64,000 nt of DNA from Metarhizium brunneum. Lineage: Eukaryota; Ascomycota; Sordariomycetes; Hypocreales; Clavicipitaceae. The notes below the pieces were generated by a model that was not told where the DNA came from, made no database searches, and was given only the letters and a program-made list of their open reading frames with translations. Positions 34,028 to 45,161 of this stretch are shown here, piece by piece. Every line of letters begins with the position of its first letter. Positions within the stretch are counted from its first letter, which is position 1. Both the position numbers and the translations under genes were made by a program. The DNA lies in the NCBI RefSeq assembly GCF_013426205.1, contig NC_089425.1, positions 3,100,001-3,164,000 on the forward strand. The letters run 5' to 3'.

Positions 34028-36792
34028 TTTGAGGCTGAAGAAATATTCGATGATGGCAAAGCCAGGTTGGAATCAGGTCGGGTTGATCTTGTATGGATGT
34101 GACGGACGTTGGAACTGAAACAATTGCGACGACTCCTTGTTCCACCACAAGCCCTCCCGAGTTGGTTACGTAGCAAGGTAACGATGCGCTCGAAACGTCA
34201 AGAGAGTGTAAAGAAAGAGACAGGAAGCAGTTACGGCACAAAAACTGTCTGCCGCAAGAGCGAATGAATCGAGAGAGGAACACTCTCCTCAACTAGCAAT
34301 GGCGCAGCACAACGAAAGTTGTAAAAGACGATGGCGACAACGAGAGTGTTAATGAGGAGAGTCTCACACAATGTGCAAACAACGTCTCGAAACACAAAGC
34401 GCCACAGGAGTGCCAGGTCCCTGAATCTTACGAGTTTTCGAAGGTCCGCCGCGGTGTAGTCTAGACCTGGACAACTGGGCAGAAAGACAAAGGACTGAAG
34501 CCTCGTTCATGCGCACCCTTCCCTCAAAACGAAGCGGCGACTGAGGCAATGAGCCTGCCACCCACCACACCTGCCCCCGCCGCCGCGGCAAAGTCGGATG
34601 GGCTGGGGGGGGCGCATATGGAGCACATTTGGAGATTCACGTCCAGTTTGACTGTTTGTGCCACGCGTCGTCTAAAGAAAGAAATAGCCGGGGCAATAGT
34701 ATGATTGCGATGCAGCATCAACCTCTTCAACAGCCAAAGGGCTCCTCAGGAATTGCAGGCTCATTTGGGTAGTCCATTCTGCCAGTTTTCCTTCAATGAT
34801 TCTCTGCAGGGCACTGAATACTCTGTATGTAGGTTCGTTCTGTGCCTTGGGAACGGAACTCGGCGCCATGTGGCGTCACGACAGTTAAATAAGAAGCAGC
34901 TTGGCGGGCCGATAGTGCCGATTCTTGTTGACGGTGAGCCGGCGTGGTCTTCTGTCTTGGCTTCAATGCGTAATGGGATGAGGCATGGGGCCATGCCGGA
35001 TACCCGCCTAGTTGTCTTGTCAGCGTGCCGCCACCCGGTCTACGGCAGATGGTCTGTACGGCAGGGTTCAAATACGATGGCTGAGTTCGTGTGTGACGAT
35101 GGGGGCTTGTCATGGCTTGTGAGGCTGCCCCTGAGCGCCCTGAGCGCCCTGAGCAGTCCTGACTGTCCTGAGCGGGTTGGGCGTTTTGAGCACTCTGGAT
35201 GCCACGTATGTACATATGTGGGTGTGTGGCACCACAGTCATGCACTTTTCGTGTGTTGGAAAGAGGCAGAATTATTGTTCATTTTGGAGACGATGTCGAG
35301 TTTTGAAAGTGGACATTGACATGACATGCATCCTGGTCGCGGACCCTTGTTCGCTGTTTCTGTCGTGCCTGCCAGGCTCAAGCGGAACTGACACAGGCAA
35401 ACTGGGTCGTGCTTGCCATGTTTGGAATCCTAGCCTAGATTGACCTTGGCTGATTTGGTCGATCTGGCATGCAGCCAGCTCCAGGCATCTCCACCTTTGC
35501 CGAATCCACATCGCTCTGCTGCGTGCGGTTTGGTCGACATGAACCCAGTTCTGTTTTACAATAAGAAGGATTTATGCCAAGGTCGTTGGCTTTTCTTTCT
35601 TTCTCTTTTTTGCCAGGAGCACGCATCCACATCTGCGATACGTCGCCGGAGAATTCACCCTCACGTTGCATCCTGGTTCCAACCAAAACCACTGCTTCAA
35701 GGGTCATGGACTCATGGTCTTCCACAGCACGCGTCCAAATGGTGCCACCCGATGTTATTTTGCGATGAAAATTTCTTCCCACTTGAAACTCGCATCAAAG
35801 GTGCCTTCGTTTCTCGTCCTTGTCTGGTTATCATAGCTTTCTCAACTCTAGGAGTCCTGGCAACAACGAATGCAGACTTGGAGGAAGTAAATCCACTAGC
35901 ATTATCTCCGCAGCAGGAAGCAAATGTGATTTCGAAACGTTATCAACTTCTAGACGGCCGGCTACAGCAGTGTGGTAATCGTAGGCGCGAGGGTGAGATC
36001 TCAACTGCCCAATGTGCAAGTCTGATGCTACTGTTCGCAGAGTCTCATTGAAAGAAATGAGCGCCCAAAGATGCTCGTGAAGACTAGATACGCGCATTTG
36101 GTATCGAGGAGTCGCGACCATCAAAGACTCCCGGTTGCCAGAGCCAAACGAGCCATGTTGCTATGGCTCCCGCAAGCGGTGAGACAATGTCGTTGGCTTG
36201 ATACCTTAACTCAGCGATGCATGAACCGACGACCCAAGGCCACGAAAAAGGACCGCGAATATTATCCTTCTTGAATGAAGAATCCGAGCCTAGAGTAAAT
36301 GGCCTTATGATTTCTTGGACTGGTTATTGTTTACTCATGTGCGAAGTTTATTTTCGATCCGGGCTAGCTCCCAAGGCGGATGCAAGACTAGAGGCTGTGG
36401 GAGAAGCATCGACACTTCTATGCGAAGCCTTTCCGCTAACAGGATGTCTCACTTTCAGCATACCCATATTCACCTTGCCAACGCGGCCGATTCGAGCTCT
36501 CATGGTTACAGGACGGTCTCCCGAGAACGTCTCAACTTGGGGGTCTTTTACTGAATCACTCACATCTCTTTGCGGTCCTGTTGAAAATGCGGCAAAAGCG
36601 AGCTGTCTTGGCGGGTGCGTTTATTCTAGACCCTAAATTGATATTATGGTTTGAACAGCGTGAACCTTTTTTACAAAAGCGCATGTCTTCCCATCCCCCC
36701 TCACAAGGGCAGTTGCGAAATGCTTCCATGCATCGTCTCTCTTTAGTTCCCGAGCTTGAGCTCAAGGTGAACAGTGTTCAGACTTCGTCGAG
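34028..36792. other. Divergent intergenic region, no gene recognised
   Basis: 2.8 kb between the start codons of the GH72 gene and the acyltransferase gene, so both promoters lie here. An imperfect direct repeat of CCTGAGCGCC units is at about 35129-35175. Two plus-strand open frames of about 200 codons (34705-35319, 35440-36051) show no family resemblance and no codon bias. Confidence 0.55.
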
Positions 36793-38462
36793 ATGGGTTT
36801 CTCGTGCTGTGGGCGACGGCCTAAGAAGGCAGGGACAGAGAAGTTGACTCCTGTGCATGACGAGGTGGTATACCCGGTTCATTTCTTGGACCAGTCTACA
36901 CTGCAGCAGGAACTGGTCACCTGGGTCTTGAGCTTCAATGACGTGCTTTCGGCAGTTCCCTTGCATCAATCTCTTTGCACCCTCCTTGAGATTGGGGACT
37001 GGAAGAAGCTTGGAACTCGACTACGGGTCCGGGTAAGTTGATTGTCTCGAATCCACATGAATATGATGAAGACGAGACTCTGCACCTGAAGAATGCAGAA
37101 ACTGACCATTTGCTATCACAGAATGATGGCTTAATGGAGGCATATGCACCAAAGGTATTCACCGCGCAGAACCCTCCTTGCACCTTCTTCCACGAAAAGT
37201 TTTTCGATACTCCCATTCAAAGAGACCCCATTGGAAAGCACTTCATCTTGCCAAACAAAAGAGCCTTTACTCAAAGGTACCCCTCAGACTACCGAGGTCT
37301 TTTTCTCCCGCCAGGTGTTCCCTCAACTGTGCAGGACATTGTCGACGGGGGTTTGTCCCAATTAGTCCTCCGTGTTTTGTCATTTCGAGACGCAACTATG
37401 GTAACGCTCTCGTGGCCGCCAAACTCCATGGATACGGCAGGCTTCAAGGCCCTCCTGCAAAACTGGTCTCTATGCATGGCCGGACGCATGGATGAGGTTG
37501 CTACCGTCTTTGGGGCGCGGGAGGATGTACTTGAAAAGCTGGTCATGAGCGCCGAAGAAAAGAAGAATCTCGACGAGCTCAGAGTGGACAGGAAACTCAA
37601 AGCTTTGTCTCAGAACCCGATTTCAAAATGGTGGAGACGACGGAGTCACAAACCACTACAGAGCAGAATGGTGTTCATCCCTCAGGCAATTTATGATGAC
37701 TTCATGAAAGAGATTCGGGAAGACATTGCCAGCATATTAGAGGATGATGACCAGCGACCAGTTACGACCGCCGCAGACATCATCCTAGCCTGGATAAGCA
37801 AGCTACAGGCCGCAGCCGACCTTAAACCAAGGGGTGTCCTTTCTACATCCTTGGTCAACCTACGTTGCCGCATGTCCACCCTTCGCGATCCGTCAGGGGA
37901 GTATATTCAAAACCTGACACTGCCTTGTTACTCGTATATCTCCCCTGAAGAAGCCACCGACACAATCGGCGCCATAGCCCTCCAGCACAAACACAACACG
38001 CAAGATCAGACCTCGGAACACCAACTGCTCGCCCTGGCCAAGCACGTTATCGACAAGAAGAAGCGCGGTAAGAACCCGCTCCCCATATACAATGTATCCA
38101 GGATCCCTCTTCTTGAATTCCATAACTTTTCCCCTCTGCAACTCTTCTCCGCCGCCGATTTCTCGCCAGCTGTTGTTTGTGCCGATGCGTTTGACGGTCC
38201 CAGATGGAACCCTCCAGGACGCATGACTGCAGCGTACTACCTTATGGAGAGCACGAATTTCGATGAGAGCGTTTGCGCTGTGCTTGGGAAGGACCTCGGC
38301 GGCAATTTTTGGATGACATGCCAGCTGGAGCCCGAAGTGTGGGTCAAGGTCGAGGAAGAGTTGTATAATTTGCAGAAGACGGTGAACTCGCCCACTTCGG
38401 GGCATTGTATTCGGTTCTATGACTATTCAGCACGCAAGGTATCCGTTAGGTCTACGTTTTGA
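36793..38462 (+). CDS. BAHD-like (transferase-family) acyltransferase lacking the catalytic His
   Basis: Two exons, 36793-37032 and 37122-38462 (89 bp intron, GTAAGT donor, ATCACAG acceptor), give 526 residues. The fold resembles the fungal trichothecene acetyltransferase/BAHD-like family, which moves acyl groups from CoA to alcohols or amines. Family landmarks: LLEIGDWKKLGTRLRVR followed across the splice by NDGLMEAYAP, then FFHEKF, and late segments FSAADFSPAVV and GNFWMTCQLEP. At the usual HxxxD motif the sequence reads WPPNSMDTAG, so Pro180 replaces the catalytic histidine while Asp184 remains. No signal peptide is present, but an N-terminal MGFSCC could be lipidated (inference). It may be a divergent or inactive member, or a non-catalytic homologue. 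It is convergent with the AKR gene. Confidence 0.8.
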
Positions 38463-38860
38463 CCTGACACGGGAGCTTTTTTTTAATGTAGTCTTTTCAG
38501 GCGTGAACGTCCTCGCTGCGATGGGTCTTTGCGGGCATTTGCTTGAGGGGCGTAGGTTATCTTCATAAGCAGATGGGCTTTATTTATAAGACATACGTAC
38601 GGCATAGCCTTAATATTAATAGCTAATAGGGAATGAAATAGAGGAAGGAAAATACCGTCTTTCAAACTACAGGTTCACTGGCACTCCCTCTCCACCAAAA
38701 CCATGGCACTACCAAGACGTGCGACAAGACAACCACATCTCGATCAAAGCGAATACAGCCATACGATGGGTTTGGTGGAACATTAGACGAGAAGCTATGC
38801 TTTCAAGCCGCCTCGGGCGCATTCAATATCTGTGGCATGAGTACTTCTCAAGAAACAGGC
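38463..38860. other. Convergent intergenic region
   Basis: 398 bp between the acyltransferase and AKR stop codons, expected to hold both 3' UTRs. Nothing else is seen. Confidence 0.65.
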
Positions 38861-39993
38861 CTACAACTGCAAGTACTTCATCTGAATAGCAGGATACCTG
38901 TCTCCAGCTGCCACGAAGCCCTGAAGCATGCCGTCAATCTCTGCCATGTCCTCACTTGTGAGATCTATGATGGCGGCATTCTCCTTGATTCTTCCAGGGT
39001 CGGAAGATCCAGGGATGGGGATGATGACGGGCATCCCCGGCCGCTTCGAAAGCGCCAAGAGCCAGTTGATGGCAATCTGGGCCGGAGTGCAGCCCTTCTT
39101 CCTCGCGAGGGCCTCCACCTTTTGCACGAGCTCGAGATTAACCAGGAGGTTCTCGTCCTTGAACCACGGCAGGTCGCGCCTCATGTCGTCTAGCGCAAGG
39201 TCGTCGACTCTCTTGACGCGGCCGCCGAGTAGGCCGCGTCCGAGAGGGGCTGGAGTATCGTCAACACGCTGCTTGCAAAGGAAAACACTAGGATGGGCTT
39301 GGCCACTGGACGCTTACAGTAGGCAATGACGGGTATGTCCAGCTCGGCACAGGCAGCACACAGGCCGTTGGTCAGGGCATCCGTGTGGAACAGCGAGACC
39401 TCAATCTCCAGCGCCGAGATGCGAAACTTGCGGGCCGCGCTGCGCAACGTGGTGGCGTTGATCTCGCTCGCCGAGATGCCGTCTATCATGCCGCTCTTGA
39501 CGTAGCCGTCGATAGAAGCGAGTGTTTCGTCTTCGTAGTCGTGGCTCAGGTCCTTTCTCGCCATCCCCCATTGGGCTATTCGTCCCACGGGGCCGAGTTG
39601 CTCTAGCGAATGCTCGATGCTCCGCGCCACGCCCTCTGGGCTCCCGTCGAAGCCGAGAGTCTTGAAGTCCCGGCCGCCCTTGATGTTGATGGCTACTCGT
39701 TCCGCGTCATCGGGGTACTTGGCAAAGTAGCGGCGGAGCAAGGTGAGCGAGTTTTCTTCGGGGCCGCTGCCGTAGAACTCGGCGCCGTTGAGGAACGTGC
39801 AGCCGGATTCTATGGCGGTTTTGATGGCGGTAAAGTTGACTTCGTCTGAATTTGGGGTCTGAATGGCGGTGAGGCCTATGTTTGGGGGATGTCAGTAATG
39901 GTTTGAGTGAGCATGGCTGGCGATGGAACGGATGGGAATACCCATGAGGCCGTAGCCGATGGGGCCGACTTGCTTGCCGACGATTGTAGGCAT
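38861..39993 (-). CDS. Aldo/keto reductase, pyridoxal reductase (Plr1)-like
   Basis: Three exons, 39993-39942, 39875-39318 and 39249-38861, give 332 residues, the size of fission-yeast Plr1, which reduces pyridoxal to pyridoxine with NADPH. The N-terminus VGPIGYGLMGLTAIQTP, the NGAEFYGSGPEEN segment with the catalytic-type Tyr, the INIKGG lysine and the C-terminal cofactor segment IIPIPGSSDPGRIKEN match this branch. The usual AKR Asp of the tetrad reads Asn here, in line with the noncanonical site of Plr1-like enzymes. The second intron (68 bp) is placed to restore IPVIAY|SPLGRGLLGG. A role in vitamin B6 salvage is inferred from the family; other aldehydes remain possible. It is divergent from the metaxin-like gene, with 943 bp between start codons. 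Confidence 0.9.
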
Positions 39994-40936
39994 GGTTGGG
40001 CGTTTACGTTTCACCTGCTAGGCTTTGCGGAATGATGGAGAGCAGTATCGTTTCCTAGTGCTCCCAAAACGAAGTGTTGAGGAGAGTTGTGGCAGATATT
40101 TGTAGTTTTGGGGGATGTGTGGTGAACTTATCAACGGTCACATTGACGTCTGTACAACCTCCCCCATTAATTTCTCTTGTGTAGATGTTACTTGTTGCCT
40201 AAGCCGAAGCAAAATACTTTGTGGAGAGTGCGTTCCGGTCACAAGTACAAGGAAAGTCCGCAGAGTATTCGCAGTAATCACCTTCCATTGCAGCGTGTAA
40301 GTCGTCGTCGTATTTGGCTTAAGACGGCTTGATTCCAGATCGGGACGGGGAAAGCGCCTGGTAAAGCACGACCAGCCGGTGACAGTACGAATATGAAGCT
40401 GTGAGAGTGTGCTGGATGACTGATTAATCCAGGGAAAACGAAGACGTGTCGATTCTCGGAGGCAAGGCATTGATTGGATGTTTGTCACAGACTTGTAAAC
40501 CTGGCTCTACGTGAGCGTGCCCGTACATGTACGCGGCCGACATCTGGGGCAGTGAAGGACCCTCCCCGGCAGTCCATCACCACGGGCAAAGGCCCAAATA
40601 TTGTGCAACACAGGGCAAGTGGTGAATTGCTGAAGCCCAACACAAGACACGTTGGGAAGCTGCGCTCACAACTCACTTACACGTCAACGGCTTCCTTGGA
40701 CGGACGTCGAGGCCGTGTGGGGCCAATTCAACTGCCGCCCCACCCTCCTTGCCGTTGACGTTGTCGCAACGCCAAAAATCTCCAAGCTCGACATCGTGAA
40801 AGGCCGCCCCAACTACTTAGGCATCAGACACCGCGAGCCACCTCTGCATCAGTCCTCTCTCCAGGAGCATACACAATCAATACATATCAAAACAGCATCC
40901 TATTTGCAGTATTCCGTCCCGGAAACCGCCGCCACC
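39994..40936. other. Divergent promoter region of the AKR and metaxin-like genes
   Basis: 943 bp that must hold both promoters. The right 150 bp, before the metaxin-like start codon, has the C/A-rich character of a fungal 5' leader. No gene, RNA or obvious repeat is recognised. Confidence 0.6.
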
Positions 40937-41926
40937 ATGGCCGCTGCGACCGCCGCCCCCAGCGCGCCCTCTGAACCCAGCAGCATCTTCGCCGTCCCCC
41001 GTCCCATCCGCTCCCTCTTCAAGCTCTTCCCGCTGCGCACCTACGAACCAGAGCCTCTTCCCGCCCGCGCGCCGGACCAGACGCGGCCCCGCGCAAGACT
41101 GTACGTCTTCTCATCAGATGAGGATGCTCTCAGGGGCCGGCCAAGCTTCAATCCCACCTGTTTGAAGTGGCAGGTACGCCAAGCCCAGTCCAACCACCCA
41201 TCAGCCGCATGCCTCTGACAAAGCCAGACATACCTGCGCATGGCCAACATCCAAGTCGACCTCGTCCCATCCACGAACCACGCCTCCCCATCCGGCGCCT
41301 TGCCATTCCTCCTCCCCCCAACGACCGACTCGAGACCAGACATTCCCCTCACGGGCACCAACATATCCCACTACGTGCACAAATACTCCAGCTACTCGTC
41401 AGTGCGGGAATCCAACTCCCCCCGAACAGAAGCGTACCTCTCGCTAATAGCCCAATCCATCCGTCCAGCGTGGGTATGTTTCTTCCCCCCCAGCCATCAC
41501 AACCGGCCGCACACTAACCAACACCCTCAGCTCCACGCACTCTACATCTCGCCCGGGCACACCCCCCTCCTGGCAAGGCTATATCTCCCGCCGTCGCCCC
41601 TCGTGTCAACACCGCTCCTGCACACCCTCCGCTCCGCGGCGACCAACGAGATCCTCAAAACGACACGCCGACCGCTCCTCCTCCCCGAGCAGCTGTACAG
41701 CGACGCCAGGACCGCCTTCCAGACGCTCGACACGGTCCTAGGGTTCGACGAGTGGTTCTTTGGCGCGCCCGAGCCGGCCCTGTTCGACGCCGAGGTCTTT
41801 GCGTACACGCATCTGATTCTAGATGCCTCGTTCGGGTGGCAAGACGATGCGCTGGGCGCCTGCCTCGAGGGCTGTGACAGGCTCGTCGAGCACCGCCGCA
41901 GACTGTACGAATGGTGTTGGCACTAG
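40937..41926 (+). CDS. Metaxin/SAM35-like mitochondrial outer-membrane protein
   Basis: Three exons, 40937-41173, 41228-41473 and 41531-41926, give 292 residues. Metaxin-like SAM subunits sit on the mitochondrial outer membrane and help insert beta-barrel proteins. The N-terminal part has the metaxin thioredoxin-like signature: LYVFSSDEDALRGRPSFNPT, then CLKWQ|TYLRMANIQVDLVPS and NHASPSGALPFLLPP. The C-terminal half is helical and GST-C-like (LGFDEWFFGAPEPALFDAEV, then THLILDASF). There is no N-terminal presequence, as expected for an outer-membrane protein. The start has a strong context (GCCACCATGG). The second intron is 57 bp, divisible by three and stop-free, so retention would add 19 residues in frame. 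SAM35 rather than SAM37 is inferred from length and the SNHASPSGALPFLLP region. Confidence 0.8.
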
Positions 41927-42738
41927 GAGCCGTGTGAGCGGGCACGCAGAAATAGGGGGCGTCGTGTTGTATAATTAGTCTTGTACACTAGGTGAGGTGT
42001 TGATGCCAGCGCAAGCATTGGTTATAGATGTTGCTTGATTGTATAGAGGAGCAGCACACGGGACACTACTCTGCCCCGTTTGCCTGTCTGAAATGATGAA
42101 TATGTCTTGAGATACGGGCTTTTTTGGTTTCTTCACCCCATCTTTGGTGAGATTGCAGACCTTGCCTGCTGCGGATTATCTCGAGCACGAATACAAATAA
42201 CCACGAGAGCATGAAAGCCCACGTACACGGTAGCAATGGAATAATAGCACACAAGTGACGCTACTCTCTGATACACAACTGCATGCCACGGCTGGATATC
42301 GACATCGTCTATATCGCTGTTCCGCATCCGCTATCATTCTCAACTAGCATACACGTCCCTCTCCCCTCTCCCCTCTCTGAGTCATCTACCCCGAGTCCGA
42401 CTGGTACGATCCTAAGTGCTGATAGGAACCATACATGATACCACTGTTTCTCTCGAGCATCCAATTTCGTAAATCAAATGAGCGCAGGTAAAATTCATGC
42501 AACGCCACCTCTGGATTCAGATATCACATGCTCACAAAAACCATTACCCACCCGCCCAGTTGTCATGTTGGATTTCGAGGGAAGAAAAAAAAAAGCAACG
42601 AATCAAGACGAAATGGGAAAAGAAAATAGAAAAGCTGCCAAACGCCAGGAACGCCGCCTAATTAATGCAACACAGTGGGAAAGGATAGCTCGGTTAGGCT
42701 GCGATGAATGCGACAAACCATCTTTAGTTCCAATTCTA
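41927..42738. other. Convergent intergenic region
   Basis: 812 bp between the metaxin-like and Gid1 stop codons, expected to hold both 3' UTRs. A CCCTCTC-type repeat lies near 42360-42375. No gene is supported on either strand. Confidence 0.6.
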
Positions 42739-45161
42739 CTACAATCGTGGGTCGGCCTTGATGCTGCCCACAACATCTTGTACCGAGACAAATGCACCTG
42801 CACCACCATCCGCCCGGAGATCTTCAAGTAGCACACTTGTTTGGGCATAGAGCTTTTCAAGAGATGCCTGCGAAGATTTGCCCAAAGACGCTGTCCATGA
42901 ATTAGTGACAAGTCTTGGTGTAGACAGATGTTGCGCTCATAACGACACTTACCCAAAATAGCCGAGTTGAGTTCCTCTGCAACAACTACCCTGCCTTTCT
43001 TATCAAGCAGGTGGCTAACTGTTGGTTCCACAACAGGATTGGAATACGCCACCAACGCCCAAATTTCCTCCAGTGCTTTGCTGACTTCAATTCGCGGGTC
43101 TCGTGCATACGTGGCCCCCAAGGTTTGTCCGTAGCTGAGCATTTCTTCTTCCAGCTTCAGCAACTCGAAATGGGCGTTTTGCATATCAGCTTCGAAATTC
43201 GTATGCTCGTTCCAAGCCACGTCGTCTCCGCCATTGACGTCAACGTCCATGTCCTGCGAAATAGAGCTGGACCCGGGTCTATGTCCATTGCTCATTTTCG
43301 AGTCAATTGCGGATCTCAGTTGTGCCGTCTTCCGGACCATTTCAATGAACTTCCGGCAACATAATTTGAAATGAACTTGTGCATTTTGTTCGAATACTCG
43401 TGGGTAATAAACGTGTGTGTGCTTCAACGCACGGTCAATGTTACCCTCAAGAATGGCTTTTCGAATCTCTACATTGTGTGTTAGCATTAGCGACCAGCAA
43501 GTGGAAATTTGTCAGCCTACTTTGCCTATTAATAGCGTCTTCGTCATCCTTGATGTTGATTCCGTCGACAGTGACATTAGGATCCAAGTTCAGAGCCTCC
43601 TTCTGCAGCTTGATATCTTCCGCAAAAGCTCGGGCCGTTTCCACATAGCCATCATGCTGCAAGAACTGCAAGACCAAGGCCTGTATGAGGTCTGTTTCGC
43701 CCAGTCCAGACTCAAGCCTGGAGACGTCAGTCTTTTCGATCTCATCTTGGATTTTTCTCCGTTGTCCCTATTTCCCATTTAGTAGGTGTGCTGGAATGGC
43801 GCATAGTCTGAAAGTTTTGCACAAGATACTCACTCTCATCATATCATCAATGTCATAAACAAAGGGCGTTTGCCCAAAATTGACTATGATATGTTCTCCT
43901 GGCTTCTTCAGACTAATAGCAGGGAAAATCTTAGTTCGGACGACGTCGTTGACGGCCACACCTGGACATGTACTATTAACAGAGCCACCCACACGCCATT
44001 GTTCCCATGATCAAGGAGGCTTACCGATCTTGACGCCATTCTTGGTAAAAAAAGCAGTGTGGTCGCGGAAGTTGACGCCGCAGCCAATGATATCTCCTGT
44101 GCTGAACGTTGGACCAAAGGGCCGTCCGGTATTGGTCCCGGAAAAGCAGCGGCCGTCATCTCCGTGATACCCCCAAGAATTTTCTTCCCAACCTACTGGC
44201 CGCGACATGGTCGCATCTTTCGTGGCAAACCCAACGGCGATGGTAGCGCTGCCATGCTGTCAGCTTGCTTCTTGCGTTGACGGATATTCAAACATGGTTT
44301 CAAGGTCTACTTGACTTACTCGTCGCGCTTTCCGCATAAGATTTGAACCTCGTAATAGTATATTCCACATTCTGCGGGCATGGGGTGATCGGCTCGCGCC
44401 GCAGCCGCCTCGTGGTCCCTGTCTTGGTGACTTCGGGGGCCGACAAACTTCAAAGATCGCGCAGCCTCTAGAAACTCAATAGACCCCCACGAATCACCAG
44501 GGTTCCAGCGACTCGGTAGCGGCGTCAGTTCGTCTTCCAACTTTGGCCAGCTCAGTCGCTCCAAGCTCGTGCGGGGCAGTCCTGGCCCGGTACTAAGTGA
44601 CGTGGGATATATCCTCAGTCCAGGTTGATCGCGAGCCAATTCAGTTGCCATCTCGTGGCTGTGTTCCTTCAAAGCCTCGTTCCGAGCCTGAAGCCTAGCC
44701 CTGTGCGCAGCCTCCAACTTGTGAACATAGGTGGACTCGGACAGATATGACGGGACGAAGAACGAATCGTGGTCTTTGGCGGCAGGGTCTGAGCTCTCTG
44801 AACACATCGGTGCCATGAACATATCGAATCCGCGGGAAAAGGAGGGCAGGGTGCCACTGGCCTTCCACATGGTCGCCAGGTCGTTGAGGCTGGAGTCGTT
44901 GATGTTGTTGGTTTCGCGACGCGACGTCGCTGAGGCGAGGCCGGGAACAGGATCGAGCAGCAGACCACGGCTAGGACTCAAGATGGACGTGCGGGAAGGA
45001 TGCGTGTAGAAATGAGAGCTGGCTCCGGAGCGATGCGGCGGTTCGGGCGTGTACGCGGCGGCGTTGCGAGAATCGTTGCGAGAATGCGGTCGGCCAGAGC
45101 TTCCAGCTGACGATTCTGAGTCTGAGAAACCAGATGAGCCATGCTGCTCCAGGCTAGCCAT
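42739..45161 (-). CDS. RanBPM-like protein (SPRY-LisH-CTLH-CRA), Gid1/Vid30 orthologue
   Basis: Six exons, 45161-44320, 44248-44025, 43961-43834, 43767-43521, 43468-42953 and 42890-42739, give 702 residues with consistent phases. Gid1/Vid30 is the scaffold of the GID/CTLH ubiquitin ligase, which degrades gluconeogenic enzymes when glucose returns. Domains in order: a disordered Ser-rich N-terminus; a SPRY domain at about 260-395 (CGIYYYEVQILCGKRD, RPVGWEENSWGYHGDDG, FGPTFSTGDIIGCGVN); LisH at about 420-450 (LIQALVLQFLQHDGYVETA); CTLH at about 480-540; and a CRA region ending SLGKSSQASLEKLYAQTSVL and a GGAGAFVSVQDVV tail. All five introns are 52-71 bp. The ATG at 45161 is chosen as the first Met of the plausible N-terminus; the frame is open 64 codons further upstream. 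Assignment rests on domain order. Confidence 0.9.

Noticed and set aside
35065..35085. tRNA T-arm-like GGTTCAAAT sequence
   Set aside because: No matching acceptor, D-arm or anticodon arm could be built around it.
34705..36051. Two plus-strand frames of about 200 codons upstream of the acyltransferase
   Set aside because: No family resemblance, one starts at TTG, and codon use is not biased.
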